The notes under the pieces were generated by a model that was not told the origin of the DNA, did not search any database, and saw only the letters and a program-made list of their open reading frames with translations. This document shows positions 11,464 to 25,200 of a stretch of DNA of 64,000 bases, piece by piece. This DNA comes from CAYWBW01 sp964456745 (GTDB lineage: Bacteria; Patescibacteriota; Gracilibacteria; GCA-2401425; JAJOLG01). Every line of letters starts with the position of its first letter. Positions within the stretch are counted from its first letter, which is position 1. A program made the position numbers and the translations under genes. The stretch is taken from NCBI GenBank assembly GCA_964456745.1, contig CAYWBW010000006.1:1-64000 (forward strand). The letters run 5' to 3'.

Positions 11464-12124
11464 TCCAAATGCTTCTAAGGTTTTTTATTGAAATTTGTCC
11501 AGGCGCACTAGATTTCCCAAGCTCCATTGGACAATATGCCCACTGAGATCAGAGCATTGGACAAACTACTCTTGATTGTTTTCACGACTCTCACATAGCG
11601 ATAACTACAAATTTCACTCATTTTTTATTTAAATTATCACAAAGCCTATAGATCTGGATATTATCAAATTCTAATAATGATGTTGAAACATATTTAATAT
11701 AATCAGGTTCAAATTTTAACATCCTATCAATAGTTCAGAGCATATTTGTCATTTTTGGAGTTTTATTCCAATTATGAAATGAAATGATTGATTTTGTATC
11801 TCATTTATTTTCCAAAATCTCCTTAATAATCTCATCTTCTGTATGAAAACCAATATCAATATAATCAGCTCAACATTTACATATTTTTATTAATTTCTCC
11901 TTTCTACTATTTTCACTTCATTCAAAAGTTCATTTTTCATCTTCTCTTTTACAAACTCAAATCAAAGCGCATGGTTTTTGTGATATAATTTCTTCAATAT
12001 CATCAATGGAAATATTATCAAACCAAATCTCAACTAAATCTGGATCAAACTTCTTAACTTGTTTAAAAAATTCAAAAAGCTCATTTTTGTCTTTTGGAAC
12101 GCAAGGGATACATATTTTCTTCAT
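11453..12124 (-). CDS. aroD: Type I 3-dehydroquinate dehydratase
   Basis: 223 residues, typical of type I DHQase. It catalyses 3-dehydroquinate to 3-dehydroshikimate (third shikimate-pathway step) through a Schiff base. The catalytic pair is present: His117 (S-F-H-N-W) and Lys144 (I-K-Y-V-S). The substrate-closing C-terminus is intact (G-E-S-G-K-Q-S-R with Arg185, L-G-S, S-A-P-G-Q with Gln210). One oddity: the usual E-x-R-x-D is E-I-W-F-D at residues 32-36, so the conserved substrate-binding Arg (Arg48 in E. coli) aligns with Trp. No other shikimate gene is in the window. The 3' end overlaps the convergent flavin gene by 11 bases. Confidence 0.88.
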
Positions 12125-12241
12125 AGAGATTTACTTAATCATGTATTGATTTTATGCTATTTTAAGTATAGCTGTCAAATTTATTAAAATTCATTTGAGA
12201 AATACAAGTCACTCATATATCATATAATTAGATAAATTATA

Positions 12242-13726
12242 ATGAATAAAACAAAAAAAATCATAATCACATGAACACTTATTATTATAACTATTTTAGC
12301 TATAATGTTTTTTATTAAATATTTAGATTACTATGTACATACTCTTGGCTCAACTAATAAAATTCAAATAACAAATAGTAAATCAAAATCATGAAATACA
12401 ACTACTAGATCTGTGACCAATAAAACAACTAAAGACAATGAGGCACAAAACGAAGTAAACAAAGAAAGTAAGTCATCTGCAATATGAAAATCTAAAATAA
12501 AAAATACAAGCTTGAAATATAATAACATAGGAGATATTAAGAATAACAAATCAATATGATTTAAAATTTCTAATAATTATGAAGCTTGAAGCCTGTGAGA
12601 AGAAAATCAAGATAGGGATTGAGATTTGCTTACAAATATTCAAGAATCTTCCGGATCTCTATTGCTAATTAAAATATATAAAGAAAATAATTGTGATGAA
12701 ATTGAGAATTCAAAAAGTATTACTTCATTTACAGACCCAAATAATCGAGATAGTGATAATGATGGAATTAGCGATTGAAAAGAGTTTAACTTAAATCTTA
12801 ATCCAAACTTAAAAGATACAGATTGAGACTGACTTATTGACTGAATAGAGCTTAAAAATAGAAAAAATCCAAACTGCAAAGATAATACTGAAGATAAGTA
12901 TACAGATAGTGATTGAGATGGGCTTTTTGATTCTACTGAAATTGCTTACAGCATATGAGATTTATCGCTAAACTTAAATATTGAAAATATAGATTCAGAT
13001 TCAGATTGAATTTTTGATTGAATTGAAGATTTTGACAATGATGGCTTGAGCAATCTTAAAGAACAAAATATATGAACAAGTTTAATTAATCACGATAGCG
13101 ATCAAGATTGACAAAGTGATTTTGAAGAATTAAAACTTTGATCTGATCCAATTAATCCTTACTCAAAAACCTTGATTGATAACTCTTGATTATTTGAAAT
13201 ATTTAAAAATAAATATTCACTTAAAACTAAAGAAAATTTAGAATTATCTTGAGCTATAATTCATATTTCGATGCAAGACCTTGACTGAGATTTACTCACA
13301 AACATTGATGAACAAAAAATGTGAACAGATCCAAATAATAATGATACAGATTGAGACTGAAAGCTAGACTGACAAGACCCAGATCCTTTAACTTGTAACT
13401 ATAATTATATTTGCGATAAAGTTGATTCTGATTGAGACTGAATAAATGATAAAAATGAAATAAATTGATGGATCTGATTTTGATCAAAAACTTATTACAC
13501 AAATTATCTGATCAACGATTCGGATTGAGATAAGCTATCTGACTGATATGAACTTAGAATATGATCCAATCCTATGAACGATGACACAGACTGAGACTGA
13601 TTTTTAGATTGAGTTGAAATAACTGTTTCAAAAATTCGCTGAATTAGTCCAAGTGTTAATCTAGATATCATTGATGAGAATGATGATTGAATTTCTGATG
13701 AATGGTCTTTGTTGTATGATAATTAA
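12242..13726 (+). CDS. Thrombospondin type 3 repeat (calcium-binding) surface protein
   Basis: 494 residues. An uncleaved signal/anchor helix lies at residues 8-26, followed by a Ser/Thr/Lys-rich linker. From about residue 165 there are eight or more Ca-binding units of the type D-x-D-G-D-G-L/I-x-D-G-x-E, spaced 30-45 residues apart. In these, both glycines are usually TGA (GAT TGA GAC TGA). This is the thrombospondin type 3 / EF-hand-like repeat of extracellular adhesive proteins. The C-terminus ends shortly after the last repeat with no second anchor. The gene is monocistronic between convergent neighbours. Confidence 0.88.
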
Positions 13727-13738
13727 AATATGAAAATA

Positions 13739-16015
13739 TTAAACCTGCTCAGTCTTATAATCAATCTGAGAAATAGTCATTGTTAGCAATCAATCCTCAA
13801 ATTTTGCAGAAATTTGTATAGTATCATCTTCTCTTAAAATATCTTCAACAGTTCAGGGATTTTTCATTGCTCTAATTATTTGCTCCCCCCCTTCTTTTCA
13901 AATCAACTCTTTGCATTTAGCCTTATCTAATAGTCTTGCATATAATTCATCTGTAACACTATGACTAATATCTAGCATTACACTTGGCATTTCCAATCAT
14001 TTTTCTCAATCCACTGATAAAATTTCTGATTGTATTATTCACTCAATGACCTTACTTGGCTTTCACTCGTTATCAAGATAATCATGCAAGCCTCTTTTAT
14101 CTCTTCTATCAAAACCAAAAGTAATTCTTCAGTTTAATTTTCCAAGACTTTTGTTTATACTAGCCATTAATGCTCTAATTTTTCAATATGGCAATCTATT
14201 TATTACAGCTGGATCTGGATTTTCAACAATCCACTCACTATTTCATCAAGTTTCATCTCATCATAATCATATTGTCATACTTGGATTATATTTTACAATT
14301 TCCCTTACTCCATTTAAAAATTCTTTAGTAACTGATAATCATGCCTGTGTTGACAAATCATTCTCGTCCGCTCTTCATTCAAGAAAATCAATTAATAATT
14401 TTCTAAAAGCATCTCTATTTTCATTAGTAAATCATATAATATCAATTCTGATATCAATTCACGACGATCATCTGATTGATTCAAAAAAAGCATCTTTTGA
14501 AAGCTCTCCTTTATAAGTATATTTTAATGTATCATGTTTTATTTCTAAATTATCTAAATCACTAATTATTTGCCTCGCATGATCAAAATTCTCTTCTGAA
14601 ATAGTTGGAGAAATAAACTCTGCTGACAAATTTAACTCTGAAGATGATTTTTCAACAAGCTTAACAAGACTGTCTGGACTAACTAATTCTCATTTTTTGA
14701 CAGCTTGCAACAGTACTCAACTTATTTTGCCATCAACCACAACCGGGTAAGGCTTTCAGCCTAAAATAAAGGATTCTCAGGCATATTCAGTTAAAATTTG
14801 TAATTCTAATGCTAAATGATTATCACCATGCAATTTTGTATCTTCTGAAGTAAATCCATTAACACCTATTTTTCTATTATCATCAGTATTTGCAACACTA
14901 ACCTCAGATCAACTATTCGCATTCCTAAATGCCTTTAATCCTCAACCATCCTTATCAACCGTTGAAAATCAAATTCAAAAATTAAATTCATTTAATATTA
15001 TTCATTCAACAGCCTTTTTATCTAATACTCATTTCATTGTATTGACATGGTTAATTATTGCATCTTGAACTTCTTTTTTATTAATTATCTTTTCTGCAAC
15101 AATATCAATTGAATCAGTTCAAAATAACACTTCTACAAAGCTTTTATCTCAAAGAGAACCTTCTGGTATGGAATATGTAGTATTTTTATGAGTTGCAGTT
15201 AAAAATCTTCATCTTGGATATCTATTACTTTCTCATGCTTTATTAAATCAAGATTGAGAATAAAAATCATCAAAATTTCAAATATGCTCAGCTTTAAAAG
15301 CAGCTTTTATAACATCTGCAAGCTCAGGAGACAATTTATCATTAATTCTTTTTAATTTAAAAGTAACATTAACAGCAGTATCTCATTTATTAATTCTTTG
15401 AATTGGAACTAGAGGATGATTTTCTCAAATAACTCACATTAGAGATCTTCATATTCCAGACAATTCTCAAGTTTCAGCATCATTTATGATTCATCTATTG
15501 AATTTAATTAGTTTTGTTCATGCTTTATGTGATAAATAATATATAGCACTTGCAACATTTTCTTCCAATATATTGTCTCATACATTTGATATAAAAAGTT
15601 CTTTTCATCAAGGTCAAGATCTGATGTCAAAATCAATTTCATCAATTGCATTAAACAAAAATTCTCTTCATCACCTCTTCCTTCTTTCATTTAAAAGTTT
15701 TTTAAATTCTATTCATTCATCTTTTCAAAATAAATCATGAACAACATGTCTAAGCTGAGTAATTCATGTATTATATAAAACATCATGAATTGTACAGTCT
15801 ACTCCTAACTTTTTTCTTATAGTTGATATTGTATTTAATAATACATTTCACAGCTTATTTTTTTCAATATTTGTTTTACAAATGGTGATTTCTGATCACG
15901 TATTACTATGATCAATACTAGGCATAAAACAATCTGGTTCTGATTGTTTTAAGAAAATTATTTTTTTTTCTTCATAATTAGCATCCGAACAAAAGTAATT
16001 AAAAATATTTTTCAT
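13739..16015 (-). CDS. Large cytoplasmic protein with degenerate GGDEF-like domain
   Basis: 758 residues, with no signal peptide or membrane helix. Around residues 515-610 it contains D-I-I-G-F-T-N-E-N, which reproduces the D-x3-F-x3-N spacing at the start of GGDEF domains, followed about 65-70 residues later by I-G-L-G-G-D-E-T-G, matching the R-x-G-G-D-E-F turn with the Phe replaced by Thr. Other segments (for example G-G-R-E-F near residue 125) match no family I know. A GGDEF or related palm-fold domain with altered or lost diguanylate cyclase activity is the best guess; this is inference from two motifs. It is oriented away from the giant SLH gene across a 240-base intergenic region. Confidence 0.7.
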
Positions 16016-16192
16016 TTAGATAAATAATTAATTTATCTAATAATTATAGCACATTATATGGATAAATTCAACACAAAATAGCTTTATAATCCAATTTTTG
16101 CTACCATTTCTTAGCAAAAAAGTAAATTATTTCACACATCACTTTATTACAACATCTAATAGCATTGTCAAAAGATTTTAACAAACCACTTG

Positions 16193-16220
16193 TTTACTTA
16201 AAACTAGTAATTCATAAAAT
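16193..16220 (+). promoter_or_regulatory. Candidate promoter of the giant SLH gene
   Basis: TTTACT (16193-16198) and TAAAAT (16215-16220) are 16 bases apart and 35 bases upstream of the ATG at 16256. The rest of the 16016-16255 intergenic region is AT-rich and shows no ORF or strong hairpin. Confidence 0.3.
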
Positions 16221-16255
16221 TAATTAGTTTGCTAAATATTTAATACTATATCTAT

Positions 16256-19200
16256 ATGGAAACTACAAAATTTAAGAAAATTATTTCTTGTTTTACAATT
16301 TTTAGTATGCTCTTTATTCAGAATTTCAGCTTTATCTGAAATTTGCAATGAGCATACAACCACTCAAGCCAAACCTCTATTTTAAATGAATCTTGAACAA
16401 TGACAGGAACTTCCCTATTTGATTCATTATCATGAGCAAATGTCACAGATGATGATATGCTTGATTTTCAATTTGAAATTGCAGACTGAACCTTTGATGG
16501 CGTCATGGTTGAAATTGAATATTCTACATGATCTGACGTAGATTGAACATTAGTCTATAGTTGAATGCATATTCTAACTTGATGATTTATTGAGATTGAC
16601 AATGAGCATATTTTTTTATCAGCACTTTGGATGTGATCTGAATGATTTGCAACTTGAGCACATCTTGATATAGATTTATTCTCTTCTTGATATTATATGA
16701 TATGAGTAACCCCATGATCATGATCAAGTCACTTATGATATATGCATCCTGATTCAATGTTTTACGAGTTTTATTTTGATCACAGTTGAAGTTGAGAAGT
16801 TATAAATATTGCTAATATGACCACAGCTATGACTCAACTTGCAGAAGTAACAGACTTTGTTTGATCCTCTTTAATGAGTGCAAGCTCTCTCACCTTTCAT
16901 GCACAAGTAAATTTTGATATCGATGTTCCTTGAGTTTGACTTGGGATTGTCACTATTCCTGATTGAACCACAATTACTGATCACAACTCAGGTACTCTAG
17001 ATTTGAGTCAATTATCTTTTTCTTGAATAACAGCTGAATCAATCTTATCATTTAATGATGTATATTTAAGGTGAGCAATGAGTTTTTGAATGCCAAATTT
17101 AAATCTTGATTTTTCTAAACCTATTAAAATCTGATTTCCTGTATGATCATATACCTGATCTACTATTGAAATGGAAGTAAAACATCATTGAGATTTATAT
17201 TTTTGAAGCGGGTGACTTACTCATCTTTCTTGAGCAACATGCAATTGATGAATGGCTAGCACTTGAAATAATATTGCTACTGTTTCTTGAGGTATAGCAG
17301 AAATTTATACTTGTAGTGCTTCTGAATTTTGAGCTTTTGAAGAAAATGATGATCATTGATGAAATTTAAGTCCTGAAATTACACAAACATGAACAATTTC
17401 AAAAATAACTGATAGCTACTACCATCTTGACTGAATTAGATTCAATCAAAGTTGAGCTTGAATAGTACACTATTGAACATGATCAAGCTCTTGAGACTTA
17501 ACTCAAACATGAGAAATAACTTATTGATATTTAGCTGATTGATATTTTGATTTTACAAGCCTAAGCATTTCTGATGATTATTTCTTCAAAATAGAGTTTC
17601 AAGCAGAATCCTGAAGCTGAACCGAAACTCCAATAATGCTCTTAAAACTCTGAGGGATTGAAGTAATTGATATTGTAAACATTTGAAGCATAATTCCTCA
17701 ACTTTGACCAGTTAGTAGCTTTTCTTGAAATTCTATAAATGATGCAACTTCTATCACAATTAGTGCTCAAGTAAATTTTGATATTGATATTCCAAATCTT
17801 TGAATTGCAATTGTTACAATGCCATATAATACAACATTATCAGATCATAGTTGAAATCCTATTAATCTAGCCGATCTTTCTCTTTGATGATTATCGACTG
17901 AATCTTTGTGATTACTTACATCACTTGATTATAAATGATGATTTGCATATTGAATGTCTTGAGCTAATCTAGATTTTTCTAAACCGGTTAAGATATGAAT
18001 ACCTGTTTGAACTTATACATGAGAATTTATTGATATTGAAGTAAAACACCATGGCGAGATATCTTTCGGAAGTGGATGACTCACAGCCACTTCTTGAGCT
18101 GAATGCAACTCTTGAATACCTAATATTAGTTCAAACATAGCCACTGTTTCTTGATGAGTTGCAGAGATATATACATGTAGCGCTTCTGAGTTTATAGCTC
18201 ATGATTCAACTTCTTTACCAGCTACTATGTCTCCTGAAATTACAAGTACGTGAATGATAATTAATATTACTGAAACCTGAGCAAGTCTTGCTAATATTGA
18301 CTTTAATCAAGCAGGAACTTGAATAGTAAATTATTGAACTGATTCATGAAACTTATCATCTTCATGAATTATTGATCAATCTTGAAATTTTGAATTCTTA
18401 TGACTTAACTCTTGAACAACATACTATTATTTAATTTCTTTTACAGATCTAACATGAAGCTGAGCTAGTAGCATGATATATAATTTTACTACACTCGTTC
18501 CACCTGAAATAGCTCCGCAAATCATAAATGCGTGAAATATTGTACAAATCACTGAATCCTGAGCATTACTAACCTGAGTTACATATAACCAAATATGATC
18601 TTGAGTAGTTCACTTTTGAACAAGTTCTTCATCACTAGTAAATTCTTGATCAATAATTTGATGAGAATTTGAATTCATATGACTAAACGAACACACTCAC
18701 TACTTCTACAAAATATCATTTACAAATGAAGCATGAAGCTGAACAGAATCAATGATTTTTGATTTTGAAACTCCATTCTGAGCTTGACCACTTATAGATG
18801 AAACATACGATTTACCAATTGTATTTAAACTTTCCAACGATTGAGAAAGCGGTCAATCTTGAACTATAACATTCACACTTACAAACGAATTTCCTACTGA
18901 ATTTTCTGAAGATATAACTTGAATATACGAAATGAGAATTTGACTAGATAAAGATTTTGACTTTGATATTTGAAATGTAGAAATTCTAAATTATTCTTGA
19001 GCAATTTCTTGAATTGAATGTATTGGACTTGACGAAATGGAAAGCATTAAAGAAAAAATTATAATATGCAATCAAACTTGAGATTTTGATCTACTTTCAT
19101 GAGAAAAACTTTCTTTTAAACTAACATGAATTACTAATCCTAGCTCGCCTTGAAAATACATGGCAAATATTATGTTAATGACTACACACGAAGAATTTTT

Positions 19201-22200
19201 CAGATGAGAAATTGATATAAAAAATACATGAGATACAAGCTACCCTGTCATTGACACAATAGAAGTAATAGATCCATACAATCTTGTTGTTATATTTTCA
19301 GAACCAATAAGTCTTCAATATACTTCAGCTTGAACACCTTCTATTTTTACAAGTATTTCACCAGACCTTAATGTAAATTCATTTTGGGACGACCACGAGT
19401 CACATAAAAAATTATTTATTGGTACAGATGCACAAACAAATGGTTTTTCTTATGAAATAACAATAAATTGAATATGAGATTTTAGCTGAAATTACGCTCC
19501 TCCTTTAACTTGATCATTTGTTTGATTTAACACAGAAGACAAAATGATTGATTATGTAATTCCATATAAATTCGCTCAATGAGAAACAAATGTTCCTGTT
19601 GATATCTACTGAATGAATTGACTTTTTTCTTTATCAGCTCCTTCGACAAGTCAAATAAACTTATGATCTTGAATAACAATAAATTGATCAATTACAAAAC
19701 ATGATAGTAATCATATTAGTTTTCATGTTGACGTTTGAGTCAATGCTAGCATAAGATCGCGCGATGTAAGTTTTACTGATTCATCTAATACCTATACTGC
19801 TTATTGAGCAATATTTATAGACAAAGATTTTGACAATTTAGTTGAATCTTTTTGAATATTTACAGAAAGCTTCGATGCATGAAACAATTCTGGGCAAATA
19901 AAAATCAATTTTAATGATTCTATTACTTCTGCTTGAACTGTATCAGTTGAAAAAACATATTCATGATGATCAGACTCTTGATTATCACCACAAGTTTCTT
20001 GAACTTCATATAGTTGAAATGATTTATTTATAAGCTTCACAAATGTTGAATCTTGAAATTTTTATGAACTAAGTTTCGATTGATTAACATTTACAAATAA
20101 ATTAATGGACGAATATATGAAAACTTGATTTGATTTTTTTGCACCTTGATGAAATTTTAGTGATATGATTGTTCCACCAATTATAATTGATTCTAAACCA
20201 TTTGATTGGTCATTTGATATTCCTGTTAAAGATCCAACAAATACATGATTGACTATAGAAGTATTTTTTGATCAAGATTTACAAACTGCAACATTAACAA
20301 GTGATAATATTAAACTTAAAAAAGACTGAGATAACTCAAGTTCTATTCCATGAGTAATTTCTTACACTTGAGCAAATTCAATATACAAACTTACTTTTAT
20401 TACTACTGCAGCATTAGAAAATTGACTAACATACTTTCTGGAACTATCTTGAAATATTAAAAGTGATAAATCAATGTGACTCGTTTGAAATGCAGAACAA
20501 TGAAATGGGCATAATATATACTTCACTACAATGCCAGACTACTCCAACATAGTTAGTTGAGGATGAGGCGGATGATCAGTAACTTATACTCAACCTTTTT
20601 ATATTCAAAACAACGTACCTTTCTATTGAGCCTCAGATGTGCCTAAAGATGCAAAGATGCAAATAGTATTTAACGAAATTATTGATACATCAACTGTTGA
20701 TGAAAATGTTTCTCTTGATGAAATAAATAGTGCATGAGAAATAATTTCTAATGTTTGAGGATTAAGTATTTCTTATAATGACGACTATTCCCCTACTACA
20801 ATATTTATTGACGCCTGAACTCTAAATGAATCTTCTAATTATAGATTAACTCTAAACAATGGATCTTGATGAATTCAATCTGTTAAACAGCAAAATCTTG
20901 ATTGATGAGACTTTATTTTAGAATTTACTACATGACAAGGACTTGCATCTGCTGTGGATTTTGACATTGTATGGGATTATAATGAGCCAGATCTTTCAAG
21001 AATTGAAATTTGATTTTCTTCTCCAATTGATGAATCAACAATAACTCTACAAAACATTAACCTTTTCTCTAACTGATGATCTAAAGAAACAATTTGAGTA
21101 AATTATAATTTTGAATGAAACTACGTTGTAATAAAACCAGCAAATAAATTATCTGAAAATACTGACTATACTCTAATATTAAAATCAACAATTACCGATC
21201 TAGCTTGAAATACTATTAATACTTGAAATTTAGTAAATTGATTTGTTGAAAATTGAAGCAATGTTGAAAAACAATTTACAACTTGAAATTCATCTACATT
21301 TATAAGCAACGTTTGGGTTGAAGATTTTTATGCAACTTCAGATAAAATTGAACTTTGGTTCTCATGAGATATTGAAAATTGAACTTCTAAATCTACATAT
21401 ACTATTAAAGAATGTATAAATTTTAATCACTCAACATCAGGAAATCCAGAAACTTATTGTAACTCAAATTGAACTACTATTTCTTTAGATAGCGCCACTA
21501 TAAAGTATGATGATGATGAATACGGTGTATCAATAGAAAATTTAAGTATATCGTCTAGTGATACTTGAAAAGAAACTATCGTTGAAGTTACTTTAAATAA
21601 CATAGAAGATTCGTATTGAAATGCTCTTTGAACATGAATCTGACAAAATCAATTTCATTTTCCTGTATTTTCCGAAGAAGTACAAAATGAATTTATAGGA
21701 GACAATCAAGGTATGGCAATGAGTGCTCACGTAAGCCCCCAAAATAACATGGCATGAGAACAAACTCTTTATTTTATTGATTTCCCAATTCAAAAAAGTT
21801 TATCTGCTTGAGAAACTGTTTTAGTTAAATTTCCTAAACAATTTGACTTAAGTAGTGCAAGTCTTGACTCAAGCAGTCCTGTAAATTTTATTAATTGAGA
21901 CACAAATTGAACTGCTAAATTTTCTTCTGTTACAAAACATTCAGAAAAAAATGCGCTTGTATATACAGTTAATAACTGATATACACTTCAGGATAATGAT
22001 TTTATAATTTCAGATATTACATGAATTATAAATCCTACTCAGCCAAAAGATTTTTCTACTGATGGATACGTAGTAGAAATAAGCACTTACAACTCAAATG
22101 ATGTCATGCTTGATAAGCTAAATTCTAATCCAATATTTATTAAAGCAGCTCCTACTTGAGATAGTGCAAAAACTATAACTATTCAAATGAAAGATGCAGC

Positions 22201-25200
22201 AAATGATAGTGCTATAAATACTGCTAATATGGTAATGCATTTACACTCACCTGACTGATATTCAGAATTGCTTACAGATTCTAATGGTCAGATAATTTAT
22301 ACATGAAGCGTTAATGAATATTACTGACTATCTATAGATCCATTTGTAATGATAAATACTAACTGAAGCTATAGTGAAAGTGACTATGTTTCTGAAGGTA
22401 AATTTTATGACATATATCTTTCTAGCAACAAAACGATAGATGTTATGCTTAAAAACACAACAACAAGTAATGATCTTATTGAAATATCTTGATCAATTAG
22501 CGGTCTTGTATGAGAAGAAGTAAGAGTTTGGTTTGCCTCACAGGTTTGATACTTTGAAAGAGATTTAAATGATTGAAATGCTATAACAACCTCTCCTTAC
22601 AGCTATACAATCAAGGTTCCGAAAGATGCATGATTTTCAAGTCTTTGAATTATGCCTCTTATGAAACATGACTTTGCTTCCGGATGATCATATGAAATGC
22701 CAGACTGGCAACCACCAAGACCTATTGACATAAACGTGGAAGAAAGTGATATTTCTTGAATGAATTTCAGTATAGCAACTCCAGACAATAACTTAACAAT
22801 TATTGTTCAAGATGAAACTGGATTAGCTATCGCAAATGCTCATGTATATACCTACTCTCCTTCTTGAGATACTATGTGACTTTATTGAGATACTGACACA
22901 TCTTGAGAAAAAACATTTAAAGTGTGAAGATGAGTTTATACTTACTGAGCTTATATAGAATGACTTCCTCCAATTTCTGAAAAAACTATAAGCATTGAAA
23001 CAGATAATAGTGATTATTCAGTTACACTAGAAGTTGCAGTTCCTGATCTTACAATTAAATGAACTGTTTTAAATTGAAGTGATCCTGTATCAAGCGTTGG
23101 TATATATGCATACAATGAGTGAGATTGAAATTTTGCTAACACAATGACTGATAGCAATTGAGACTACACTTTATATGTTGATGACTGAACTTGGAAAGTA
23201 TGATGATGGGTAGAATCATTTGGTCCACTTGAAGAGCAAACATTTACGGTTAATTGATCCTCACTTACAGATAAAAACTTTACAATTGATTCTAGTAGTA
23301 TATTTGCTGTTGCTTGATCAGTTAATTTAGCAAGTTGAACATGAGTAGACTGAGCTAATATATTTGCAGAAAGCACTGATTGAGATTATACAAAATGATG
23401 ATTTGCTTTCTCAGATGATGAATGAGACTTTACATTAAATCTCAAAGAATGATCTTATGAGGTATTTTCTTACCATCCTGAATATTGAGAAATTTGAAAG
23501 AAATTTGTAAGTATTGACTCTTCTGGAAATATCAGTACATGAGATCTAGACTTTGTTATTGCAACACCAAGATCAATTGAATTTACTTTCGCATGAGCTG
23601 TTCCATCTGACCTTGCAAATTTTGAATGGATGATAGATGTGTTTGACATAAGCAACTGAAAGTGATTTGCAAAAAACATAAATTGAGTATCAACATATTC
23701 ATTTGATAAAGTACCTGACTGAACATATGAATTAAGAATAATGGTAAAATGAATCTGAGAAGTATATAGCTCATGAAGTTTTGTAGTTACTTGAGACATG
23801 AGCAAAACAATTACTCTAGCTTGAGACAATGTTCTTTACGAAATTAGCTGAACAGTTACTGATCTAGATAATTATGCAGTTCAAGATGCATTTGTTGAAA
23901 TAGTTGACCTTGATACAAATGAAAGCATATGAGCTTCAACATCCGATACATGAACCTTTGTTACTAATGTTAAACCCTGAGATTATGAGATAATAATTAA
24001 AAAACCTTGATATAAAAATTCAAAAATAAAAATTATGTGACTTAATAGTGATCATAATTGAATAAATAAAAAACTTTCAAAAATTGATACAAGTCAATGA
24101 ATTTCTTATGAGTGAAATGTGGTTTGAACTGCATGAACTACTTTGTCAGATGCATTTGTAAACTTACAATGAGTAAGAAATGACTGAACAGTTACAGATC
24201 TCTGGTTATGAATTGAAGTATCTGGATCGTGATTTATTATTGAAAATATTCCTAAAAATAAAAGATGGAAAGCTATATTTGTAGCTGATGGCTATGAAGC
24301 TCAAGAAATTGATTTATGATTACTTGAAGTAAATACAACTCAAAGCACTGTTACATTGGTAGAATTGTCAAATTATACAGTTGTGCAACCTAAGTTTACT
24401 CCTATTACTCCCCAGCAAGGTTGAACAATTAATGATAGTAATTCAAACATGAAAGTAACAATCCCTGCATCTGCTCTTTGAAACTGATCAAATGCTGGTT
24501 CTGTTTCTACCAAAGAAACTACAAATACTCCAAAAATTGCAGGACAAGCTCCTGTATGATGAAAAGCTAAAGAAATTAGTGCAACTGACAGTAATCAAAC
24601 TCCTATAAATGATCTAAATAGTGATATCAATATAGAATTTGATTATACAGCAGAAGACTTCTATAACACAAATACATGAATTACTGTTGAAGAACTTAGG
24701 AATTCAAAATTGTCTTACTATGATGAAACTTCAAAATCATGGATAGCTCTAACTACCACAATGACAAGCTCATGATTTACATGTAATTGAGATAGTGATT
24801 TAGATACAATAACATGAACTAGCTTGGTTTCAACTTGTGATACAATCTCATGAGCTATTATTACTCTAAAAACAACATCTGATAAGTTATGATTATTTGC
24901 ACCAATTGTCTCTGATTTAAATGAAAGTGAAAAACCAGCTTCAATGAGTGGATGATTTATTTGAGCTAGTATTACTGCTATTAACTCAAGTACAATGGCA
25001 TGAAATGATGCAATTATAGTTGAAGACAATAAAGATGATATACTTGCTTCATTAGATGTTCTATCTTGATCAAATATTTGATCAAATATTTGAACACTAG
25101 CAAATCTTTCTTGAACTGCATCTCTTACAGTATCTAAAAAGACTGTAGACTTTTCTACTTCTACATGACTAACTCAACCTGCTTTATTTATACCTACAGA

